From Wuchereria bancrofti (lineage: Eukaryota > Nematoda > Chromadorea > Rhabditida > Onchocercidae), in the NCBI GenBank assembly GCA_005281725.1, contig SSBO01000012.1, positions 15,081,075 through 15,145,074 on the forward strand: a stretch of DNA of 64,000 nucleotides, written 5' to 3'. The position numbers were made by a program, and so were the translations under genes. Below are positions 11,592 to 22,809 of the stretch, in pieces (positions within the stretch are counted from its first letter, which is position 1; each line of letters starts with the position of its first letter). Below the pieces are notes generated by a model. The model was given only the letters and a program-made list of their open reading frames with translations. It did no database searches and was not told the DNA's origin.

Positions 11592-14500
11592 ATATCAGGG
11601 GTGCAATGGGCGATCTATGTAAGATGCATCTGTCACCGGAAGCACTACTAAATATGTACGATAATGGCAAACGTCACCACAAAAAGGTTGCAGAACATGA
11701 TGTGTTGCAGTCCTTAACCGGATTGGTATTTATTTCTGGATTAAATTCTGAAGTCGTCATCACCGAAAGCGAGGTTTTATTTAGCTACTTTGTGTTGGTA
11801 CTGTTTGAATATTACGCAAAAATGATTAAAATGAGAGTTTGGAGATTGTATGCCCTTTTGTTTGCTTGATGTGGATGCAGTCGTTTTGAAAGCTATTCAT
11901 CTTTCAGATTTTTGCTTCCTTTTATAAGGGAACGGTTCACAAGCATTGTATTTAATATTCACTTAATTTCGAATTCGTGTTTCTTAACTGGAATTCCTTT
12001 CAGATTTCGGAGGCCCCCAGCAGTTTTGGAAAGGTAGAAAAGGTTCATTAGATATTAGAAGAGGCAAATATGTGATCGTAGAATTTGATCAAGAATTTTC
12101 GGCTCATAAAGCTATTTTTGAAAATAAAATCCGTATTGGGCATGTAAGTTTCACTACGATATTTTCTACTTGATTTTTCTTTGATCTTTCCTTCAGCTTC
12201 AGAAGGAAACGACGGCATTCAGAAACTAACTTGGAAGCTGAGGTTTAAACGAATTTTTATGAAATCAGTCCTACTTGCTTTTTGGTTGCGTGTTACTTTA
12301 TATTTTGCTGTTTATTGTTTTAATACATTTTTTGCTGCATATAAGTTATCATTGAAAATCCAGCAAGTCTTACCTATACGAGCACGAAAAATAAATTTCG
12401 ACCAAGATATATGCAGTCAAAGATATATGCGATCGACACTAATAAACTTATAAATGGCTTGGCTACATTTGCTGGGCAAGTGGACAATTTATTGGAGCTG
12501 TACTGTCTCAATGATACCGAGGTATGCTCATAAAATTTATTCTTTATTTGAAATAGGTACAGTGTTATTATGATATTTATGCCTTGCTTGGAATATTTGA
12601 CCCTCGTCATAGATCAAAAGCATGTAGATCGGAACAAAAACTTAGGTGGAAATATAGACACAATTTTTTTTATTACTCAAATTTTGGTAAGATTAAGTTT
12701 AGAAAATCAAATATGCGAAAAGCCTTTTCAGATCACAGAACGAATCAAGTGTACCCAGACGCTTACAGTGGCACTTAGCGATTACTTTTCGTCAGATGTT
12801 CATGTCCGAATTTTTGGCTCTTCATCAACATCTCTCGGTACGAAGGGTTCAGACATTGTATGTCCTACATTCGTTTCAAAATCCACTGATTATTAATACT
12901 TGATTTTCGGCAAATATGGGTTTTAGAAAATTTTGACATTTCATTGATAATCTAATGCATTTTTCCATGAAAGTAGACTGAAGAACCAGAGATATCTAAT
13001 AAATTTAAAGTAACATAATTTGAAAGTCTGGTTTTTTAGGATGCAAGTTTATTTTTCAATATACCACTTACGAAAGCACATTGTGCGGGAGATTTAGTGA
13101 GGAATAAATATACATTGATGACTTGCGATGTTACTGCATTAAGAGGGCGTAAAGTTTGTGCTGAAGAATATTCTAGGCTCACCGAGGCTGGTTAGTTTAT
13201 ATGCTATCATTTGATCAGATCCAGATAATACCGGAAATATAAATGAGATCTGTTGTTTCTCATGCTATGGACATTTTTTTCAAGACTCGTTACTCCTTGA
13301 TCATTTTGAAGCATTTGGTCTTAATCTGATAGAAAAATTCCAAATACTTATGGGTTTTGCTTACTTTTTAATGTGTCATTTGCGAAAGCACATTTTGCGA
13401 GAGATTTAGCGAGGAATAAGTATATATTGCTCACCTGCGATATTACTGCATTAAAGACAGCTTATAGTTTTATTATAGAGCGGCAAATACGTTTTAATAA
13501 TTGTGACATTTTTTTATTTTCTCAAGTTTACCTAGGCCAGCAATTTAATTTCACTGAACTGATTAACTAACAAAACCTTAAGATCGTGTTCGTTTGCTGA
13601 ATAAAATAATGAACGACATACGAAAGCGTGGTACAGCACCTGTCACTGACCAATACCCAATCTTGGATGCTCGTTGTCCACTTGTACGACTTACCGTTAA
13701 TCGGTATGTTGTAGAATTATCAGATCTCTAAATATGCAGCAATTCTATCGGTCCAATATTTGAATATAATTAAAACAAATTTTCCACTCACGAAGAAAAC
13801 GTAGAATTGTTTAGTAGATATTTCAAAACCGTCCTTAATTTGGAGACAAAATACGACATCTTCAGGAAGCATACTGTGGACTTATCTGTGGATAATTATC
13901 TTGGCTACGCAAAATCTAGTTGGCTGAAAAGTGTCGCACATTGTGATTCTTCACAACTTATTCGAAAATTTCTTGTGTCTTTCAGGTTTTGGGTTCACAC
14001 AAATGAGTTGTTGAAGAATGATGAAAAACAGGTATGTTCCAAATCCTGTATGTAATTTGGTAAATTGTTTTTTAAGACGTGAGCTTTTTTTAACTTCTGT
14101 TTGTTCTACTAGGATTACTGTGTTTCACTAACTTATCTAGTGAAGTAATGCTTTACCCCTTTAACAGACTTTTCTGTGGTAAATTCAAAATTGGTATTTG
14201 TTAATGTGAATAGTTTGAAACGAAAAACCTTATTTTTTGTTTCCTTCCTATATATTTTCTTCTATTTCCTTCCTTACTTGATTCTATACATAAAAATTTT
14301 ATCTTTGCAAAACACTGTTGATCGAAGCGCTTTGCGAAAAATATCATTAATGTAAAACTTTTTCTAGCGATCACATTTCAACGCCTACATATTGAACTTG
14401 TTGTGCGTAACATATTTGCAACTGTGCAATTATATACCGCCTCTTCAACGTGCTGAAAAAGGAGTAATTGTAAACGGGTGGAGGATTGATTTTGTTGTTG

Positions 14501-16030
14501 CTGATGTGGATTTATCCTGTTTGACATTTGACAAATTGTTTAAGGTTACTATTTCTTACCGTTCATTAATGTAGACTTCCAGAATGGAGTCCTTGAAAAT
14601 TGATTGCTTCAAAAAAGTAAGAAATTTTTTATGGCATTTCCTTACAATTAGCTTGCTAAAACTATTCTCTTACAGGATTTTTTTATTTGGTTCATTCAGC
14701 TGAAGTTGAAAGATACCATACTGTGCCCCTATCTAGGTAACAGAGTTTCATTCGATCAGTTCCAACAGCTGTATCCAGACAGCAGCGTTCAGAGCGTTTT
14801 CAAACTTGCGCATTTGAATATACAGGCAAAAACTTTCCTTAATTTGCATGGAAATTTTGCAGTTTCGTGTGGTGGTGAAAGCATACCGTAATTAAATAAA
14901 AGTGTAATACGAGATTTTCACTTCGATTTGAAATAATTTACTGTGAATTGTTATAGGATCCACTGGAATGGTCGCATAATGTTTCCATGTTGGTTTCTGA
15001 GAAATGCATCGGTGCAATGCGTCGCAAAATGATGTTTGCACTGTCGCGTATGAAAATAGTTCCGGACTCATTCTTAGCCATGTTGCAAGAAGCATATGGT
15101 ACTGATGCTGAAACGAAATCGTCTTTAGGTTTACTTTTTAGTTTTACTTTTCTGTGCTGTATTTCTATACCGTAATGTATATCATTTAATATGATCAACC
15201 ACTGGTTGGATATTTATGGCCCCATATTTCGAATATCACAAATCGAAGCAGAATGTTTGTAGATTCTACTGCAAGGTTTTAGTAAATCGTATATCTAATA
15301 TATATACTAGTTGCTATATTTCTTCGAAAAATTGGACATTTGACATCGTCAACATTTGAAGCTAATTATGATTTGCAGACTGTGTACTGAAAATCAACGT
15401 TGGTGATTATCAAGCGAATCAATGCATGGATGCAGTAAATTATATATTCGTCAATATTTTAGCATTCTCACCAGCTGTGGAACCATTCGAGAAGCGATCA
15501 CGACTCGATAGTACACTCAATGAGTTGTCTCGTATCTATTTGGCTAAGCAACGTACTTGGGAAGGTCGAAGACAAAAACGGCGTCAAATAATGCGAGAAT
15601 ATCCCGCAGTCTCAAACGATTCATTAGCTTTGGAGGAGGCAGTAAGTTACCCCTGCTAGGATTTCAGTATTTTGATGTTCATTATATTATCTTCACTTTA
15701 ATTTTCATGATTTTATTGTTTAGTTCTTTACTAAAGGATCTTGATATAAAAAAATGACTAAACTTCTGATGCTAACTTATCGGGTTGTCTCTCTCAATCT
15801 TACAGATTTCAGTAATTTTTCAGGTTACACAGCAAATTAGCCAAATCAGTGAGGGAACATCTCTTTGTTTCAAAACATATATGAAACAAAAAGCTGCAGA
15901 ATACTTCCTTGAATTCGTTTTGATCAGTGGATCACCGGTTGAATTTAACAGTCTCATTCATTTCTTGCAACACTTTATTCCTGCTCATCTCAGCAAGCTT
16001 TTATCTTCTTTCGATGTACCTATGGAATGA
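11592..16030 (+). pseudogene. TUT1: TUT1-like terminal uridylyltransferase, left copy: 5' exons broken, catalytic part still open
   Basis: TUT1/Star-PAP (worm usip-1) uridylylates U6 snRNA. Exons: 11592-11773 (zinc finger), 12004-12143 (RRM-like), 12364-12521, 12732-12857, 13040-13190, 13583-13703, 13866-14031, 14368-14544, 14676-14825, 14957-15128, 15379-15641, 15806 or 15824-16030. Against the right copy the start ATG is ATA, a one-base loss removes the first zinc-finger Cys, exon 2 has a one-base loss giving an immediate TAG, and exon 3 is 10 bases short. From 12732 on, all phases agree and about 516 codons stay open. They include the polymerase motif GSSSTSLGTKGSDID (two catalytic Asp across the 12857/13040 junction), the third Asp in VDLSVDNYLG, and the PAP-associated region with NIQDPLEWSHNV. 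Intron 14826-14956 uses a GC donor. A truncated enzyme from a downstream start is possible. Confidence 0.78.
13365..13456 (+). pseudogene. Decayed tandem duplicate of a TUT1 catalytic exon
   Basis: This stretch repeats the middle of the exon at 13040-13190 (about 13053-13146): both encode AKAH/TKAH, then DL-RNKY, then TCD-TAL. It diverges after the second TAL and soon meets stops. It lies inside the intron 13191-13582 and is skipped in the model, because 13190 joins 13583 in perfect phase. It is an exon-scale tandem duplication now degenerate, or a former mutually exclusive exon. Confidence 0.65.
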
Positions 16031-16453
16031 TTTGCTCACTTTTAGTTTACCCAGGGCTTAATCAAGAACCATTTGAACATATGCTTTTTTGCAGTGGATT
16101 TTTTAGATTTAAACTTAAGGGAAATCTAAAATGATAGAAGTTAGAAATGTTATTTTCGAAATTATCATTGCTGAAGAAGTTATGTATTTCCTTTATATTT
16201 CTGTATACAATGCTTCTTATCACAGGAGCGCCTTTGATATTGTAAAGAACATATGTTTGTATTTTATATTTATTTTCTCGATAAATTTTCTGATAACGTC
16301 TTTCAGAAGGTTTACCAGAGTTAACCGGTTAAGTAGCAGGTTTACCAGAATATCTCTATTTCTAAAACTTTACTGTTTCTTTATAAATTTTCACTGAAAA
16401 ACGACATTATGATATCTTTTGTTGGGTTGTGTTGCTTGATGTTTATTACTTCA

Positions 16454-16477
16454 GGAATTGGCTAACGGCGGTCCAAG
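16454..16477 (+). promoter_or_regulatory. Probable trans-splice acceptor and 5' UTR of ELP3
   Basis: TTATTACTTCAG ends at 16454, 23 bases before the ELP3 ATG. No upstream exon is needed, and the TUT1 stop is only 448 bases away on the same strand. This is the arrangement expected for spliced-leader addition to a downstream operon gene in nematodes. It is inferred from spacing and acceptor form only. Confidence 0.5.
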
Positions 16478-19400
16478 ATGACTGCAGGAGAGATTTCTGA
16501 AGAGAGGACGAAAGCAGTGAATGAGATCATTGCTCACTTAATCAAAGCTCATCAAGAGGGAAAAGACGTTGATTTGAATCGTTTGAAGAGTGAGGTCTCA
16601 TCAATCTATGCATTAAGTCGTCAGCCGAAATTAGTTGATATTATTGCAGCAGTGCCTGCGGAGCACAGGGTACGCATTCTAAATTTTTGTGAAAATTTAC
16701 AGACGTGAATTACATTTAATTCAATCCAGTTTTCCAAAGATTCATATAGCATATACTGTTGGTTAGTGTTTTTGAATTTTTTATCGGATTTAATTAGTTT
16801 TTGAGAATTTATCAGATTTAATAATAAAGCACTAATAGATCTGGGAAAAGTATAAAACAGATTTGCAAGAACATAGGTTAGTTCACTGAGGATCTAAAAT
16901 TAGTGCTAGTGAGAACAGAGTTATTACGAAAATCTTTAGTTGATCTCTTGAAAGGTTTCGTATTTAATTTTAACATACTTCAGTCCTTAGGCTTTCCTTG
17001 TTGACAGTGACTAGTAACCTTAGACATCCTCATATGTTTTATGTTCAGACTCTAATTTTTATTATTGATGTATACAGACAATAGCATTTTTCAGTTTGAT
17101 AGATCCTTCACATTAATTTACAGAATTGGCTAGTGCCAAAACTGAAAGCTAAGCCAATTCGAACAGCCAGTGGTATTGCTGTTATTGCCGTTATGTGTAA
17201 ACCTCATCGTTGTCCTCACATTAATTTTACAGGTAGGTTTTCAAAATTTAGAACCCTATAATTTTATTCTCTAAGGTCAGAAGGGAGGAGCTGTTTTATA
17301 ATTGTGATAGGAATATCTGCATAGAATTTAAGTGGACTTTTTTATTATTAAGTGAATCTTCTAAATGCTGAAATAATTTGCCAACCAGATATTTTTAGTC
17401 ACTTAAGCCAACCAATTCTAAAATTACGTAATCGTTTGGAACTAAATTAAATCCATCTTGAGCTAAAAAATTTTATGTGAAAATGCCTGTACTCATCTGA
17501 AAGTCTTCAGAATTCTTTTGCGTGAACTTTTCTAGGCACTACCAGGTTCAGATACATGTTCATGTCTCAGTTTATGGTTTATGAACAATGGGTTAAATTA
17601 TTTGAAGCTATTTGGATTATTTTAAAATATTTAAAATATTTGAAAAACGCGATTAATTAGTTTCAACATTCAGGTAATATCTGTGTATACTGTCCTGGTG
17701 GACCAGATTCCGACTTCGAATACAGTGCTCAGTCCTACACGGGTTATGAGCCAACTTCGATGCGAGCAATACGTGCTCGTTATAATCCTTTTTTGCAGAC
17801 AAAAAGCCGAGTAACACAGCTTATGCAGCTTGGACATAATGTTGATAAAGTTTGTTCATTTGTTTTAAATTTATAATTGATTTATATGTGTATATATATA
17901 ATGTATGATGATGCATACTGATAACTTGCGAGATATTTAAAATGAAATTTCTGTGAATTTAAAAGTTAAGAGAATAAATGAAGTTGAGGCTAGAATGTTG
18001 TAGATGTACTGGAAATAGATGAAAAATATATACATGTATTTTTTTTGTTTTTATTTATTTTTTTTTTTTGAATTCATTATATTATAATTGAGAGCCCGAA
18101 ATTATTATTATGGATCTGTTATTTTCTTCAAATCTTGTTGCAATTTCTGATAAATTTCCTAGGTCTTGATTTTTTTCAATGTTTATCAAGAACTGTGAGA
18201 AGGTATCAAAGAGAAGCTCTATGATTCGATGTTTTTTTTAGGTGGAATTCATAGTAATGGGAGGCACTTTCATGTCACTACCAGATGATTATCGGGACTA
18301 TTTTATTCGAAATCTTCATGACGCATTGACTGGTCATACTAGCAGCAGTGTGTCTGAGGTTTTTTATTTTCAATATTTTTATTGGGTGTTACCTTCATTT
18401 AAACTTTCGTTTTAAAGTCACAGCTATCATAATATGGGAAGTTATTGGCAAAATTGCTACATTTTTCCGTGTTGTTTTTCCTTTCAAAATAAAAAGGATC
18501 AAATGAGTTCACATTCATTTGTTGCTTTTTTATTTTATATGAAGTTATATGATTATATATATTTTAAACAACAGGCAATAGAATTCAGTGAACGAAGCCG
18601 AGTGAAATGTATTGGAATAACGATCGAAACGAGGCCTGATTATTGTTTACCGAAACATTTAGATGAAATGTTGAGCTACGGTTGTACAAGACTAGAAATT
18701 GGTGTTCAGTCAGTATACGAAGATGTTGCTAGGGATACGAATAGAGGCCATACTGTGTGTTTCTTGTTGTTTTACTTTATGTTAGTCGTAAAATCTATCG
18801 TCACGAAATAATATATAAAATCAAAATTAGGGAGCGGAAAACTAGAGAGATTGTAATCATTTTGACAGCATGGCTTAAGCGATTATTATGCTAAATTTCT
18901 GTGTTTATGCAACGAGAAGGAGAAGATCTGACAGGTTTTATAATGGGAAATAGAATTAATTTTTTGACACCGTTTGGGTTATCTAAATCCGCATCCTTAA
19001 CAAGCTCATTCAGAATTTAATCAGTCTAAATCTGTTCCTTTTAATCCACTTTTTTCTATGAAAATACTGATAAAAATACGTTCATCCATATTCATTTGAA
19101 ATGCAAGTTTGCGTTACAAAAATGAAAACTGTAAACTTGGTTCTAAGAGTAGAACTCTCTTTGCAGGTGAAAGCAGTATGCGAATGTTTTGAAATAGCAA
19201 AAAATTCGGGTTACAAGGTGGTAATACATATGATGCCAAATCTCCCTAATGTTGGGATTGAACGAGACATGGAACAGTTTATCGAGCTTTTTGAAAATCC
19301 AGAATTTCGACCAGATGGTCTCAAATTATATCCAACGTTGGTCATTCGTGGCACTGGCTTATATGAACTATGGAGAACTGGACGTTATAAAAGTTATCCA

Positions 19401-22400
19401 CCAGAGGTTTCGTTGCTACAATATTTCTAGAATTTAATCTAAGTCAATGGATGGGTTGGACTGATCAACATTCTTTTCTTACTTTTTCTGTTTCTGTTAT
19501 TGTCGCAACAGAATCGCGGCCACTCAAAAAACTAGTTACCGGTATGAAAGTCAAAAATTCCTTTAATACCGTGTACTAACTTTGGGTTATTTGGAAATTG
19601 CCAGAATTTGAAGATCTGATTCCATTATGCTTCCACACTTTGCTATTTCCATATAAGATTCTCCGTTCGGTTTTTGCAGAAGTTCTTAAATAAGCTGCAG
19701 ATTACGAGTTTTGCTAAAATACGGATAATCCCAAAAGTTTTTCCAAATGGATTTTTAGATGCCTGACTTTTTTAAAGATTTTGGTAGATTTGACGGCTCG
19801 TATTCTGGCTTTGATTCCTCCATGGACTCGTGTTTATCGTGTACAGCGTGATATACCAATGCCGCTTGTGACTAGTGGAGTACAGTATGGAAATCTCCGC
19901 GAACATGCTCTTGCACGTATGAAGCAGCTTGGTACTGCATGTCGAGATGTTAGAACACGTGAAGTTGGAATTCAGGTATCATTTTGAAATTCTTAATCAT
20001 TATTTAAATTCCTCATTCCTCAATTTGGAATAACGAATGTCTTAAGAAGTCTAGGCTCCAGAACTTCTATGATTTTAGGCGTAGTCCTAAAATCGATTTG
20101 TTCAGTGAATTAAGTAACTTATTTACTGAAAAATGAGTGAAATGCATCATTTTATGTTCTTCATTTGTTGGCACGTGATTCACTATTGTGTTGTTTCCTA
20201 GCAGAGCCTATATTGTGTCGGGAATCGCTTCAGAAATTTAATTTTTGGAAAAAAGTTCGAAAGATTTTGCGAAATAATTTTGGTAAACATCACTTTCATT
20301 TTTTCGTAAGAAATTCTGTACTTTATGAAGTAATTTATTATGTTAGAATTTCAGGAAATACATAACAAAGTCCTTCCTTACCAAACTGAACTGATTCGTA
20401 GGGACTATGTCGCTAATGGTGGATGGGAGACGTTTCTTTCTTATGAGGATCCAGAACAGGTTTTTTCTCGAAATCCCTAACAAATCAATCAGATGTTCAT
20501 TTCAGATGTTGAAAATATCTTTTCTTTCAGGATGTTTTAGTTGGTCTGCTAAGATTACGAAAATGTGCAGATAAAGTTCATAGATCGGAGTTGAAGGTAT
20601 CGTTTTTGCTTCTTCACTAAGAGTTGAATATTTAGACTATGAATTAGAATCGAATGACAGTAATTTCTATATGCATTAATTCAAGCTGAAATTATTTTTA
20701 AAAAATTGTATTGTTTACCTTTTTTTATGAAATCTATTGTCCGCTTTATCATTTTTCTTTATATCGTAGTAGTATAAAGAAATATATATATACAGTTGTG
20801 GTGCAAAGACGAGACGTTCATCGAAAGTAGTAATGAAAGTCTAAATTAACTGGATTTAACTGTTATAGGTCTATTTACAGTTTGGGCTTTTTTGAAAGAT
20901 ATCTTTCCAAGTTGCGTAAATGTGTTGGATTTTTACGTAGATGATGATCGATTCTGAAAAATGTACTCGAGCATAACCTATTTCGCCGTAGAGGGCTTTG
21001 AAACATGAGAAATATTTTTTAAAGCAAAAGAGAAGTATTTAATTTCTCTTTTTATTGGCGTGGGTCAGTTTGAGAGAGGATAGTGGCTTTGCGCTAAAAA
21101 TACAGAAACCAAGAAAAAATTTTGGACAGTTCTCAGTGATGGGATTTGGCAGATTTTGGAAATTAAAAATTGAAGAACAAGTTTTGAATCATTTCTATAT
21201 GACTGTAAAAAGTATTTTTTATGTAAGAATAGAAAATTTTTTCTTTGCGTGGTAAGTTCTTTACCATCGTTATTCCACTATTCGTATTTATGGCGAAAAC
21301 GGATTAAACACATTTAAAGTTAGCACTGTATTTGAAAACTAAAAATGTGGTTCAGTATTTTTCAAAAAGTGCTACCCTTTAAATGTGTTTAATCTCTTTT
21401 TTCGCCAAAAAAGATTTGGAGATATTCACGCAACTTGTTTGTGTATATTTTGATATCTATAAGATGTATGCCATATTGTTTTTTGATAAACACTAATTGT
21501 TGCATTTCCACGGTTTGATGGGATCTTGTGAGATCGTATTTTGTAAGGAGGGTGATTTATAATATCGTTTATATGAATTGTTTAAGGCGTTAATTTTTGT
21601 TTATAATATTTTAAGATTTAGTGGTAAAATTCAGCGGATTCACAAGGTTTCAACACTATATTTTTTCATTTGAACATATGGCTCAATTGTTACTCTTGTT
21701 AGTCGAACAAATTGTGTTTTGCATTGCTTCAATCTATTTTAATTCAAGATAACTCTGAAAGTTTATAATTAACAGATTAGCTTGTTAAATGGAAGTTTTT
21801 TTCCCAAAAATTTTTGTTTAACAATGAATCAGTTCTAGGGTGGAGTATCAATCGTTCGTGAGCTGCATGTCTACGGTTCAGTAGTGCCGGTATCGGCTCG
21901 AGATCCATCCAAATTTCAGCATCAGGGATTTGGCCAATTACTAATGGAAGAAGCAGAACGAATCGCCAGAAATGAACATTACAGCAGAAAATTGGCAATT
22001 ATTTCTGGTGTAGGTACAAGGAATTATTATCGGTTAGTTTTGCTAGCTATGTTTCTGTGGTTTTTTAAAAGTACTTAAAATCTTATAGATTACTAAACAT
22101 AGTTACCACAAGAATATTGATTATGAATATTATATCCTTGGGCTTGTATTGTTTCATACCTGTAAGTGTTGAGTAACATCTTCTAAAGAAAGGAAACATA
22201 TTCTAGAAAATAAAAGATAGAAATTTAGTTTGGTGGGAAATCAACAGTCTCGAAAATAGGTCTTCTGTGTGGAGCAAATTTAATTTTCCTTGTTGTGCAA
22301 TAGTTTTCTAAATGTTTTCTTGATGGGGAAGTTAGATCTATCCAATACAGTTTCATTGCTTCTTTGAAATTTCAGAGGTTGAAAAATATAAAATCTTTTT

Positions 22401-22809
22401 ATTGCTCATACACCGGCCTGTTCTTTCTTTTGTCTTAACATTGAAATGTAAGCATCAAAAATTTAGAAACCTTACGCTGCGGGAAGAACCTCACCAGTCG
22501 TTATAGATTAGAGTTTTAATATTTAATATATATAGTTGTTTGTGAAAGTTATGTTTCTCTCAAGTTATGTTGTTGGATTTCTTTGAAGGAAATTCTGCAA
22601 TTGAAATATATTCATTTTAACATGCGCAGCAACGAAAAACATCTTTTTTTTTTTGATGGCGATTTACTAAGCTTCAGTTCTTACTTAGCTCGATGATTCC
22701 TTACAGTTTTCCAGCTGTACTGTTTTTTTTTTGCGAGAGGTTATGTCATAATGTTTCCAGGAAAATGGAGTACGAACTGGATGGTCCTTATATGTCGAAG
22801 TCGTTATAA
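16478..22809 (+). CDS. ELP3: Elongator complex protein 3 (tRNA cm5U-forming radical SAM/acetyltransferase)
   Basis: ELP3 is the catalytic subunit of Elongator, which starts 5-carboxymethyl-type modification of wobble uridine in tRNA using radical SAM chemistry and acetyl-CoA. Eleven exons: 16478-16669, 17124-17232, 17674-17849, 18242-18358, 18575-18754, 19167-19406, 19778-19975, 20355-20459, 20531-20596, 21839-22032, 22761-22809. All phases agree and give 541 residues, against about 547 in human. The iron-sulfur cysteines are C94, C104 and C107 ([17 protein letters not shown]). Core motifs include [28 protein letters not shown] and [18 protein letters not shown]. The C-terminal GNAT domain holds the acetyl-CoA loop QHQGFG (residues 488-493) and [15 protein letters not shown]. 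Nothing is damaged. It follows TUT1 on the same strand. The 1.24-kb intron 9 contains a long inverted repeat. Confidence 0.96.
21292..21406. repeat. Long inverted repeat (hairpin) in ELP3 intron 9
   Basis: Left arm 21292-21327 begins GGCGAAAACGGATTAAACAC. The right arm 21368-21406 is its near-perfect reverse complement, ending TTTTTTCGCC. About 36 bases pair with only a few mismatches or bulges, round a 40-base loop. It could be a small non-autonomous DNA element (MITE-like) or a hairpin RNA precursor; the sequence alone does not decide. Confidence 0.8.

Larger units (their letters stand above)
1..12554 (+). repeat. Left copy of a large direct segmental duplication
   Basis: This block aligns collinearly with 53163-64000. 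It contains CNNM exons 1-12 (minus strand), the shared upstream region, CMC1 and the first TUT1 exons. If the 1695-base false duplication at 5791-9179 is removed, its length is about 10.86 kb, against 10.84 kb in the right copy. Exons are nearly identical, while introns and intergenic DNA show many substitutions and small indels, so this is not a perfect assembly echo. Both copies are cut by the window edges, so the true ends are unknown. The left copy carries frameshifts and stops in CMC1 and TUT1 that the right copy lacks. Confidence 0.93.

Noticed and set aside
14580..14615. Short exon between two TUT1 exons (after CCAG, before GTAAGA)
   Set aside because: In the required phase it contains TGA, and the flanking exons join perfectly without it.
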